Positions 43,265-53,500 of a DNA stretch of 64,000 nt are shown here, piece by piece. The notes under the pieces were generated by a model. It was not told the DNA's origin. It saw only the letters and a list, made by a program, of their open reading frames with translations, and made no database searches. A program made the translations under genes and the position numbers. The stretch is taken from NCBI RefSeq assembly GCF_023476645.1, contig NZ_JAMCOJ010000001.1:62001-126000 (forward strand), in the 5' to 3' direction. The stretch comes from Cellulophaga sp. 20_2_10. GTDB lineage: Bacteria; Bacteroidota; Bacteroidia; Flavobacteriales; Flavobacteriaceae. Numbering within the stretch: the first letter of the stretch is position 1; every line of letters starts with the position of its first letter.

Positions 43265-45343
43265 TTAATAATTTACTTCTATAATCTCTAAAGTTCCAAA
43301 ACTACCATTTGCAAATACGGTACGTACTTGATAGATGTATATGTTATTAGGAGATATATTGTTGTCTATAATTTTTGTAAGTGTTGCTGGTAATTGCTTC
43401 CAAGTCGAAGGTTTCCCTTCTTTTTTAGATTTAAAAATCACTAATTCTTTAATCTCAGATGGTAATTTTCGCCAGTTTAGCGTAATACTGTTTTGCTCTC
43501 TGTCTATAGTAGCATTCAATCCCTTTAAAACTTTGTCTTCTGTATTAGAAGCTGTTTCTATGGTTAGCGTAGGTGAGTCGGCAGAGGATAATCCGCTATC
43601 ATCTACAGCCTGAATTTTATACGTATATTTTGTAGCAGCTGTTACTTTGTTGTCTATAAAATTGGTAATGGAATCTTTTGTTTCAAAAATTAACTCCCAC
43701 TCGCTCACAGTGCTTTTATTTTTACGATAAAGTTGGTGCTTGTCTACATCTGCACTAACACTTTTAATCCAAGAAAGAGTCACGCCTGTATTTGTAACCT
43801 CATACGCTTTAAAAATAGGAGAGGAGGGTGGCACTACATCTGGTTTTTTAATTTCTAGTACTTCTGAGTAGTCGGAGTTGTTATACCTGTTATCTACAGC
43901 AACTATGGTATAGTACACTTTATCATTTAAAGATTTAACTTGTACTGTATCTATAAATTTGTTTGTGGTAACCGGGTCTATTGTAATTTGTGCATATTCT
44001 TCATTTTTAATATTTCCTCTAAAAACACGGTAGCCTAACATATCTTTTTCAGTATTAGACTCCCAAGTAATAGTGGTTATTCCTAAACTGTCTATAACAC
44101 CAATTAGTCCATTTGGTTTTGCAGGCGGAATAGAATCTACAAACTGCACCAAAGCAGAAAATGAAGTTGTTTCTGTACTATCTTTACCAATAGCAATTAC
44201 TTTTATATAATTGGTGGCATATGGCGTAGTAACGTTTGCCGATCTAGTTTGTGGTGTTATTCCTTTTTTTATAATTTCATATTTGCCATTATCCTTTGTG
44301 GCAGCTTTTATTTGAAACTCGGCTACCTCTAGTTCTTTTTCTTTTGGAAACTCCCAAAAGATATCCGCATTGGTATCTCCTATCAATTTATGGTTGGTAA
44401 TAAAAGGCGTTGCAGTTAGTGCTTTTTGTCCTTGACCAACAATAGATTTTGAAGGCTCACCTTGCTCTCCAAAAGGAGAAACACCCAATACTCTATAATG
44501 GTATTTTTTATTATTTTGCGCTAATGTATCTACATAATACATACGTTTTGTAGGCGAATCTTCTGTGTTGTTTAGGTTTACCAATGGCAAGTCGTCTAAA
44601 CGTTTGTAATTGGTACCATCTTCAGAACGTTCTACATAATATGTTGCATAAATACTTTTAAAAAGCTCATATTCCCAAGTAAGTAATACCTCCTTGTCGT
44701 TAAAAACTCCTACTAAATCTATAGGAGCGGGTAGTGCTTCTGTATTAGAGGCTTCTATATAGACTATACCTTCTTTTACGTTGGCTGCTAACTCTGTGGG
44801 AATAGCTGATTTTATACGGTATAAATAGCCTTCGTTGCTTTTAATATCGGTATCTTCAAAACCTAAACCAGCTAATTTTGCAGCTTCAAAATTCATATCA
44901 GCAGCAAATAATGCAAAAGAAAAGCGCTGTTCTAATTGTTGTACTTTATTTACAATTGCCATTAGTTCACCTTCATCTGTACCAACCTCAAAATCTTCAC
45001 CGTGAATAGCTTGTGCTAGTATAGCTGCATTGTCATTGGCCATAGAAATTTCTTCCCAAGATGCTACAGGAGCAGGTTTTAAAGTGCCTGTTACTATTGT
45101 TTTTTGTTCTGGTGATTCTAATCTTTTTCCATCTCTGTATACTGTAAAGCGTTCTAGTGTATAACCGTACGTATTTGCTCTTTGCCATACTACAGCATCT
45201 GTTGGCGCCCAACGCACCAATATTTTGCCTTGTTGCGCTCTGGCAATAGCCTGTATAGATGGCGTTGCAATGCTGTCTTGTTGCTGAGCAAAAGAAGATT
45301 GGATAGCAAATAAAATAAAAAAGAAAAATATTTTTTTAATCAT
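43265..45343 (-). CDS. Exported fibronectin type III repeat protein
   Basis: 692 residues with a signal peptide (FILFAIQSSFAQ, cleavage near 19). At least five fibronectin-III-type domains can be followed (LVGVFNDKEVLLTWEYELF; NGLIGVIDSLGITTITWES; KAYEVTNTGVTLSWIK; KGLNATIDREQNSITLNWRKL), with the usual YVER / YRVFRG / YKIQAVD strands. It shares one base with the stop of the preceding gene (TAATG), so translation is coupled. It is likely a spacer or scaffold protein of the surface apparatus. No sorting domain is seen. Confidence 0.82.
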   Translation of the reverse strand: MIKKIFFFFILFAIQSSFAQQQDSIATPSIQAIARAQQGKILVRWAPTDAVVWQRANTYGYTLERFTVYRDGKRLESPEQKTIVTGTLKPAPVASWEEISMANDNAAILAQAIHGEDFEVGTDEGELMAIVNKVQQLEQRFSFALFAADMNFEAAKLAGLGFEDTDIKSNEGYLYRIKSAIPTELAANVKEGIVYIEASNTEALPAPIDLVGVFNDKEVLLTWEYELFKSIYATYYVERSEDGTNYKRLDDLPLVNLNNTEDSPTKRMYYVDTLAQNNKKYHYRVLGVSPFGEQGEPSKSIVGQGQKALTATPFITNHKLIGDTNADIFWEFPKEKELEVAEFQIKAATKDNGKYEIIKKGITPQTRSANVTTPYATNYIKVIAIGKDSTETTSFSALVQFVDSIPPAKPNGLIGVIDSLGITTITWESNTEKDMLGYRVFRGNIKNEEYAQITIDPVTTNKFIDTVQVKSLNDKVYYTIVAVDNRYNNSDYSEVLEIKKPDVVPPSSPIFKAYEVTNTGVTLSWIKSVSADVDKHQLYRKNKSTVSEWELIFETKDSITNFIDNKVTAATKYTYKIQAVDDSGLSSADSPTLTIETASNTEDKVLKGLNATIDREQNSITLNWRKLPSEIKELVIFKSKKEGKPSTWKQLPATLTKIIDNNISPNNIYIYQVRTVFANGSFGTLEIIEVNY

Positions 45344-48300
45344 TAATCTAGGTCTAATGGGTTTTTAAAATTCACAGTTGCAGAACTTCCCAACTTATTA
45401 CCAGGTAAAACATACTGTACTTTTATTGTATATGTTCCTTTTGGAATAAAAATATATTCTGTATCTAGTATTGCGGCATTTGGATTAGTTAACGTAATTA
45501 TACCATCTACATAATCATTTAAAACATTAGTTTTAGTGGTAGTGTAGTCTAATTTATAGATTTCAGGTAAATTATACCTGAACGGAAAATGTGTTCTTGT
45601 CCACCCTGTATTAATGCCATATGCGATGTTTGTAACATAGTTAGTAAACAACGGTAATGCTCTTTTTGGTGGTAAACCATAAGGGTTTTCTGGTCTTGTT
45701 ATTTTATAAGCTCCAGTACTATATTTTTGGTATAGAATAGGGTTAATATCTTGCTTAAAATAGTTGTCATTTAAATCTGACTCTGCTAAAATCATTGGTT
45801 TATTATCCGTGTAGGCTGTACCAACCAATTCTGCCGTTTCAAAAGCCTCATGGTTATCTATAGCATTGTATAGGTAAACAACGTCATTTGTAATTTTGCC
45901 CCAACCATAATTGTCCACTTTTATAGCCTTTATTTTTTTAGCAAATGTATTGTAAGCACTACTTGTAAAATTATAACCAATACGTTCTATACTGCCATCT
46001 TTAGAAACAGATTGCGCGTTGTTGTCGGTCACAGTCATTGTATTATCATCTCCTAGATCTGTACTATTTTCTGTTCTAGTAGATGTAGTTTCTGCACTTC
46101 CGTTTTTAGGTTTACTAAAAATTGATAAAGCGTAGGTTGTAGATTTGTCTAATGTTGGTAAAGTATAATTAATTGTGTTACTAGCATTATTGTATGAAAA
46201 TGCAGGTTTTTCTTCTTCTCCAGTTTCATTAATTAATGCCAATTCACTTTTCCATTGCGAATCATCAAACAAGTAATCTTGACCTTGTTTTAATTGTATA
46301 TACCCATTATTGTATTCTTTTGGGTAGTAATATTCCTGATCTATAACGGGGTAGGAGTATACTATGTTTTTTAATGGAATATATTCTGGAGCACCACCTG
46401 TTGTAAACGAACGTTCTTCAGTTTCTTTTGCAGGAGCACCATCTACCATTACTATTTGATAAACACCATTTACTCTTTCTTTAAAGCCAACAGTTACACT
46501 AACTTTTAAAGCAGTAGAAGGTGGTAATATATCTTCAGGAACAAAAGTAACATTGTTACTGTTTTCTCCCCATTCTAAAGTACCAGTGATTTCAGTATTA
46601 CTTTCATCTGTAATTTTAAATTCGTCTAAGGTAATTTTATAAATATGATCGCCATCTGCTTCAGGAATTGTCAAAGCTTTTTCTACAGCCATATTAAATG
46701 CTGCTTGTGGTGTAGCAAAAACATCAGCTTCTGTTTCTCCGTCTCTAGGAGTAAGATCACTTACAATTTTTAAGCCTCCAAGTGGAGAGCCATTATCAAA
46801 CTCGCATTCTTCACCAAGAGTTACTTTAAAGTTAAACTTACCTTTAACCAAACCTCCTAGTAAATCATAATGTCCGCCAACATAACCACGCATCCAAATA
46901 GGATTTGGTGCTTTGGCTTGTAATAATACAGCAGCACCAGCCTTTATAATAGGAATACGCTTTTTAACAAAGAATAACTTTAAGTTGATACCTAATTCTC
47001 CTTGTAAATATGCATAGGCTTGTCCGTTTGCATACCAACCATTAATTCCAACTTGGTCACCTGTATTAACGCATTGAGCATCACCATAATTTTTTAACAT
47101 AATATCGTACCCTACACCCGCTTGAAAACGAGCATAGAACATTAGAAAGTTTAACTCTCCGGTGTCAATGGAAAAATCACTTCCATAGGCAAAACCACGG
47201 CCGTCTCCCAAGGCATTTTCATCCCTCATATAGTTTAATGTTTCAGCATCTACCCCTAAAATTTCGGCTACAATAGCAGGGGGAGGAGGACTACCAGGAA
47301 TATTATCACCTAGCATAAAATAATCACCTGTTTTAACAGATAAAGAATTAATACCTAATTTTAAACCAAGTCTATCCGTTGGTGTTCCCATGTATACATA
47401 CCATTCTTCTTCAGATAGATGAGCAACACCCCAGCCAGCTCTTCCGCCAGAACTTCTACCTTGTAAAGCTCCACCAATAACATTTACATATAAATCCATA
47501 GTTGCATGAAAAGATTTATTAGCAAAATCAAATTCGATTCCTATATTGGCACTAATACCTTGTTTACCAACTTTTATGGGTTTGTATTCATCAACTGCTT
47601 TATCTAAAAAGGTTTTCCCCATTTTACTATCCATAACACCGTTAAGAGCTTCGGTGTCTACCATTTCATTTAGTTTTTCTGATAAGCTAGCAACTGGATT
47701 TTCAATTTCAAAAGCTTGCATCACAATTGCCTCTCCAAAGAAACCTAACCTGTTTACACCGCCACTACTATTAAATTCAATTTCAAAACCAGCACCTATT
47801 TTAATAGCTTTTTCATCCGGAATACCACCATAAATCATTGCTTTTACTCCTAAACCAGTATCATCATTAGGGATATAAGAAAGTCCTGAAGGAGAAAAAT
47901 CTGGACCAGCATTAGCTCGTCTTGTCATTTTGTAAAAAGCACCACCTGCAAAACCGGATAATTGTATAGGTCCGGCTTGTATTTTTAGGCCATGTACTGC
48001 AGCATCTACATACCAATACCTAAATTCTTTTTTACCAAAAATTGCTTTACACGTAATTGGTCCAAAAGCACTAAAAGTACCTTCTATATTACCAGAAAAA
48101 CCATTGCCATAAATAGGGTCGTCATTCATAAGAAGCAATCCTCCTTTTATTTTAACGGCACCCATATTGGCTTCAATATTTATTTCAGAAAGATCTATAC
48201 GATCGTATTTCCATTTTTGAACAAAATTCTCCTCACTAAACTTACCTATGATGCCTAATCTTGCATCAGCAGCAAATCCTTTATCAGACTTCCCCATAAG

Positions 48301-50064
48301 ATTTATCTTTAAATCAAATGAAATACCGGCTTCTTGGTCATTAGAACTAAAAGCAATATCTGCTATGGAAACAGGGAAATTGGCAAGTTTAACTTCGTCT
48401 TTGTACCCAAAATAATCTACTTGTAAAATAGGGGCTTCTGTTTGTAGTACTAAATTCTGGAACTCTATCCCTTTAAAGTTAACCATACTACTATCTTTGG
48501 ACATAGTACCTTCATCTTCTAAAGATTTTTTTTGGCTAGCGGAGATAGCCATACGACCATTTAATACGGCTTTAGGTTTAAAATTACCATTGGTAACTTT
48601 AAGTTCTATAAAAGAGTTAGGTAGTAATTGTGCTTCAGCCTGCCATACATTAAAGTTTAATGTATCTGCAGTAGCAACGCGTACAAGGTATTCTTCTTCA
48701 CTTATTAAACCCTTATAGGATAAGCCTAGTTTTTTGCCTTCTTCTTTGGTAGTAGGAGTATCTTCTTTTTTAGCCGAAATTGGTAGTACTATTTGCCCAT
48801 TAAACGCAGCACTAGTTATACGATTAGTAGTAAGTTCTACAGCAATTGAGTCAACAGAAAAGGCCCATGCTTTTTTGTCGTTGGTTCTTCCTTTATCTAA
48901 AGGAATAATATTCTCTGCGGAGAATAGACCAGACACACCATTATTATCAATGATCATATTAGTGGCCGTAAACTTAACACGTTCTTGTTTGGCTATACTT
49001 TCTGATGTTTTAAAGGTTTTTGGTAATGATACTTCTAAAGATTGTACATAAACACCTCGCCACAATTCAACATTAGGTAATAGTAATCCTTTTTCTTGGT
49101 AATGTTGAGGAAAAGGAATATCGGGAGTACGAGTATCACTAAAATCTAATGTAGCCTCGTTTAAATTAAAAACAAACTTGTCTGGGTGTTTTGTAAGTGC
49201 AAATGGTTGAAGATCTATGGTGGCTACAATATCATTCCATCCACTGGCAACCATAGAAAATTTACCCGTAACTCTATTGTCAACTTGTGCCGTAGAACCA
49301 TCTATTCTTTTTACGCTTTTAAACTCTTCTTCCGGTTCGCCAAGGTCTGTAACTGGTATAATTAAATTCCTTGAGAATTGTACCTCAGCTGCTAAACCCA
49401 TTTCTTTTACACCATTACAGTCTATAGTAACATAGGTAAGGTTATCTGTATTTCCTGTTTTATAGTCAAACCCACCTTTAAGTTCTAATAGCCAGTTACC
49501 AGCGTTAAAAGGTATTTGTACATCACCCAAAAGTACAAGGTTGGCATCACCAAAAATTCCACCATCGTGAGAAAGCTTTACATTGTTTGCTCCAAAAAAT
49601 ATTTCTAATGGATCTCCATTATCATCAGTTTGCGGCAATCTAACTCTAGCAAAAACGGTTAATTCTGTATAATCTTTGTGTATGGTAGCTTTTGCAATTC
49701 CAATTGCATAATCTACTTCACTAACAGTGGTTTTAATACCAACAGGTAAGGTAACTATATCATTATTAGATAGAGTATTTACCCAGGTATCATTTAAATC
49801 TATTTCTTCAAGTACAGCTGCAGCTTCATTTCTATCATTAAGAATAGGTGTAGGAACAGGAAATTCATTTTTGATATTCTGAAAAGAAAATACGTTTTTA
49901 GAATTGAACAATTCTAAAGTAGAACCTATAGCGTTTGCACTTTTTAAGATACTATCTATTTTTGCTTTTGGCAAGTCAGGATTAAGCATTCCAAAGCTAA
50001 AAAGAGGGTAAACCAATAAGAGTAGTAACAAAAAAACAGATTTAAACTTTTTGTTGTAATTCAT
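45343..50064 (-). CDS. Very large exported beta-rich protein, first gene of the toxin operon
   Basis: 1573 residues. Signal peptide (FLLLLLLVYPLFSFG, cleavage near 25). The long beta-rich body (about 80-1100) contains repeated units such as VKIKGGLLLMNDDPIYGNGFSG and IQAGPIQLSGFAGGAFYKMTRR, and ends in a barrel-like stretch (NAGNWLLELKGGFDY-type). An Ig-like/Big_5 domain is at about 1145-1245 (NSNNVTFVPEDILPPSTALKV), then a mixed C-terminus. No sorting domain and no toxin motif. It is the promoter-proximal gene of a six-gene block with overlaps or gaps of at most 6 bp. I do not recognise the family; a structural part of a secretion or surface machine is my inference. Confidence 0.72.
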   Translation of the reverse strand: MNYNKKFKSVFLLLLLLVYPLFSFGMLNPDLPKAKIDSILKSANAIGSTLELFNSKNVFSFQNIKNEFPVPTPILNDRNEAAAVLEEIDLNDTWVNTLSNNDIVTLPVGIKTTVSEVDYAIGIAKATIHKDYTELTVFARVRLPQTDDNGDPLEIFFGANNVKLSHDGGIFGDANLVLLGDVQIPFNAGNWLLELKGGFDYKTGNTDNLTYVTIDCNGVKEMGLAAEVQFSRNLIIPVTDLGEPEEEFKSVKRIDGSTAQVDNRVTGKFSMVASGWNDIVATIDLQPFALTKHPDKFVFNLNEATLDFSDTRTPDIPFPQHYQEKGLLLPNVELWRGVYVQSLEVSLPKTFKTSESIAKQERVKFTATNMIIDNNGVSGLFSAENIIPLDKGRTNDKKAWAFSVDSIAVELTTNRITSAAFNGQIVLPISAKKEDTPTTKEEGKKLGLSYKGLISEEEYLVRVATADTLNFNVWQAEAQLLPNSFIELKVTNGNFKPKAVLNGRMAISASQKKSLEDEGTMSKDSSMVNFKGIEFQNLVLQTEAPILQVDYFGYKDEVKLANFPVSIADIAFSSNDQEAGISFDLKINLMGKSDKGFAADARLGIIGKFSEENFVQKWKYDRIDLSEINIEANMGAVKIKGGLLLMNDDPIYGNGFSGNIEGTFSAFGPITCKAIFGKKEFRYWYVDAAVHGLKIQAGPIQLSGFAGGAFYKMTRRANAGPDFSPSGLSYIPNDDTGLGVKAMIYGGIPDEKAIKIGAGFEIEFNSSGGVNRLGFFGEAIVMQAFEIENPVASLSEKLNEMVDTEALNGVMDSKMGKTFLDKAVDEYKPIKVGKQGISANIGIEFDFANKSFHATMDLYVNVIGGALQGRSSGGRAGWGVAHLSEEEWYVYMGTPTDRLGLKLGINSLSVKTGDYFMLGDNIPGSPPPPAIVAEILGVDAETLNYMRDENALGDGRGFAYGSDFSIDTGELNFLMFYARFQAGVGYDIMLKNYGDAQCVNTGDQVGINGWYANGQAYAYLQGELGINLKLFFVKKRIPIIKAGAAVLLQAKAPNPIWMRGYVGGHYDLLGGLVKGKFNFKVTLGEECEFDNGSPLGGLKIVSDLTPRDGETEADVFATPQAAFNMAVEKALTIPEADGDHIYKITLDEFKITDESNTEITGTLEWGENSNNVTFVPEDILPPSTALKVSVTVGFKERVNGVYQIVMVDGAPAKETEERSFTTGGAPEYIPLKNIVYSYPVIDQEYYYPKEYNNGYIQLKQGQDYLFDDSQWKSELALINETGEEEKPAFSYNNASNTINYTLPTLDKSTTYALSIFSKPKNGSAETTSTRTENSTDLGDDNTMTVTDNNAQSVSKDGSIERIGYNFTSSAYNTFAKKIKAIKVDNYGWGKITNDVVYLYNAIDNHEAFETAELVGTAYTDNKPMILAESDLNDNYFKQDINPILYQKYSTGAYKITRPENPYGLPPKRALPLFTNYVTNIAYGINTGWTRTHFPFRYNLPEIYKLDYTTTKTNVLNDYVDGIITLTNPNAAILDTEYIFIPKGTYTIKVQYVLPGNKLGSSATVNFKNPLDLD

Positions 50065-50574
50065 GAGTAGGGTTTATCAAAAAAAAATTATTGAAGCGCA
50101 ATATAGGAATTTACCTTCATTATAAGGTTTTAACTTTTATTTAGTAAGTCATCTAATATATATTTGATGTATTACAATACATATACGTGTAGTATGCATC
50201 TTTTGGTTTTTAAAAAATTAACATTGCTTTAACTATAATAGTATACTGTAGGGTTCTATTATATTTTCTAGATAAAATGTACATTTTTCACGTTTAAAAA
50301 CCTTTTATATGTAAGATTAATAGTACTATTTGAGAGGCGGAGTTGTACTAGTATCTTGATCTTTATTATTCATTGTATTTTCAAGTAATTAGGCTATTCA
50401 TCGGTCTTTTTTGCATAAAAAAAAATAACAATTCTTCTTTTATTTTTTGTGATGTTAATTTTTTTAAGTGTTGCAACACTCTACAGGCTTTTTACAACAA
50501 AATATTGCTTTACTGCCTACTTAATGTTCTTTTTGATAGTAATAACACGCGTAGTGAGAACCAAAAAATACCCA
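50065..50574. other. Divergent regulatory region between the toxin operon and the giant adhesin
   Basis: 510 bp with no convincing gene. Both flanking genes start here and run outward, so it holds two promoters. TATATTTG at 50159-50166 fits the plus-strand -7 consensus but lies 410 bp from the adhesin start and lacks a clear -33 partner. A frame open from 50449 continues into the adhesin gene, but its product is not signal-peptide-like until M at 50575. Confidence 0.45.
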
Positions 50575-53500
50575 ATGATCAAAAGAATTCTTATTTTTAT
50601 TTTAGTAGCGTTAGGCTTTAGTTTATCAATGAAGGCTCAGTTAAGTGATCTTCATTACTTGCCGCCGCTAAAGCAAGGACAAAACAACCAAGCCATACAA
50701 CAACAGGCTGTTTACTTGTCTACTCCAGAGCCAACAACATTTACGGTTAATGCCTATAGAGGAACAAGTACAACACCAATAGCAACATTTAATATATCAA
50801 ATGTTAGTCCGGCTGTGTATACACTTGGCAATGGAGATAATAACATAACACTTGTAGACAATAGCAATACGGGTGTTGTTTTAAATAATAGTGGATTACG
50901 ATTTGAATCTCCTAGTGGAAATAAGTTCTATGTAAATTATAGAGGGTATTCGGCAGCACAAGCAGCATCTTTAACATCTAAAGGTAGGGTTGCAATGGGT
51001 ACTCGTTTTAAATGGGGAGGTATTCCTAATTTAGGACAGCACTCATCTAAGTCTAATACATTGGGTATTATGGCTACAGAAGATAATACGGTGGTTACTG
51101 TTTCTGGCTACGATCCTAATTGTGAGTTTAGATTGGGTTCTGATGTAGCAGGAATAACAGATAATACATACCAAATAACATTAAATGCAAACGAATCTTT
51201 TGTTTTTGAAGCATACGTAGGTAACTCGCCAACACAAGCACAAAGAGATGGTTGGATTGGTGCTTCTGTTACTTCTACAAAGGATATCGTTATTAGTAAT
51301 GGTGGTATGAATTTTGGTCGTCAGGCTGGTTCATCAAATCGCGATGCAGGTATAGATCAACCTGTACCAGAAAATAGATTAGGAAAAGATTATGTATTTG
51401 TTAGAGGTAATGGTGGTACAAGTGGTGCTACAGAATTTCCTTTAATAATAGGAACAGCAGATAATACAAATATATATGTTAATGGTGGTACAACACCAGT
51501 TGCAACTATAGATAATGGCGATTATTTTGAAATACCAAGTAGTTACTATTCATCTAATACAGTCGGTGCAAATATGTTTGTGCAAACTTCTAAAGATGCT
51601 TACGCATACCAATGTCTTGCTGGTGCGGCAGAAGTATATACACAGGGTTTAAACTTTGTTGCTCCTGTAAACTGTTTGCTGCCAGATGTTATGGACAATA
51701 TTCCGAACATTAGAAATATGGCCGGAGCTACCGTAACTGGTGGTGTAACCATTATAGCAGCTACAAATACACCAGACGCCAATGTAAAGGTATATCAAAA
51801 CGGAACAGAGATTACTACTATGCCGGCTTCTGTACCAGTTGCAGGAACATCTGATTGGAAAACATTTTTTATACCAAACTTAGATGGTAATATTAGCGTA
51901 CAATCTACAGGCCCAGTAGCCGTAGGTTTTTTTGGTTATAATGGAGCCAGAGGTGTTGCCGGATATTTTTCTGGATTTGATACCGTACCTGAAGTTACTT
52001 TAGAGATTAGAGGCCCTAGCGGATGTTTTGTTGGTTCTGAAATATTTGAAGCCACAGGGAATTTTGATGCTTACCAATGGTATGAAGATGGCGTACTTAT
52101 TCCTGGAGCAAATAGCCCAAGTTATGCTCCTTCTGGAGCAGGAGAATTTTTTGTAAGAGGTACTAAAGGTCCTTGTACGTATGATTCTCAGCCAATTAAA
52201 GCACTATATTGTGATCCAGATGTTGTTTTAGATAAAACAGTAGATAAGGCAGAAATAGTAGAAGGAGAAACAGCTACGTTTACAATTAAGGTGCGTAATT
52301 TAGGCTTAGGTCCATTAACAAACCTTCAAATTACAGATAATATTCCTGCTGGTTTAACACTAGTTTCAAGTTTTACAATTACAGGTAGCTTTAGTGGTAC
52401 TATTTGGAATATAGGGACACTTGATGGTGGAGAAACAGCTGAATTAGAATTAGTGGTGCGTGGAGATGAAATAGATATACTTCCTTTGTTAAGTTTAGTA
52501 AATACAGTTACTAATACACAAGACCAAGTAGATAAAAATATTACTACTGATAGTCCTACAGCAAGAATTATTGTGCATAATGATTATGATAATGATGGTG
52601 TAATAGATTCTATAGATTTAGATGATGATAATGATGGTATCTACGATTCTGTAGAACAACTTTGTACTATTTCTGGCGATGTAACTTTTGGTACTCCTGC
52701 TTCAACAGTGCAAGGAGGAACACCAATAACAGAAATTTTTACAAATTTTAATGATTTATGGAGAAGCTCTTCTACGAGTATAAGTAGTACAAGACCAAAT
52801 CTTTCTCATGAATTATTAGCTTTTACATCTGGTGGGACTACTTTTTCTACTGGTGTTATAGATGACGATATTTTTGATGCCAACAGCAATGGTTTGATGG
52901 ATGGTATTGATACTAATAACGATGGCTTGGTTGATTTAAATATTTCTGAATCTAACTGGTTGGGATTAACACCTTCTAATAATATCTTTGGCGAAATGAC
53001 TATAGAAGCTAGCCTTAATGATGGTGATGCAAATAACGCTTTAGGTTTAACTGTAGTAGGCGATCCTACCTCGGACCCATTAAATCCATTATTAACCAAT
53101 GGTCAAAATGGTTTAGATTTAGGTACTGCAATAGCTAATATTGGAAATAATTGGGTATATGAAATAGACCCAATTGTAGCATCTACAATTGGTGATGGTG
53201 TTCCGGATATTTTATTAACACAGGTTGCTCAACCTGGAGGTTCCGGTCATATTATTAGCTTATACGATGCTAGTGGTGCCCCTTTAGGTAATGCGGTACA
53301 GGTAAAAGATTCTGGAAGTGGAGCTCTATCTACCGTAGTGGGTTCTTACAATTTAGATGTTTACAACTCTAATGGGAGTGTTTTCGCTTCAAATACATTC
53401 AGAGATTATCGTTTAGCAACTATTGAATTATCAGAATTTGGCATACCTGCTAGCAGTATAAATGATGTTGCATTTTTACGTTTAGAATTATCTAGTAATG

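Noticed and set aside
50449-50574. N-terminal extension of the giant adhesin from ATG 50449
   Set aside because: The 42 extra residues give no better signal sequence; the ATG at 50575 is followed by a standard signal peptide ending in AQ.
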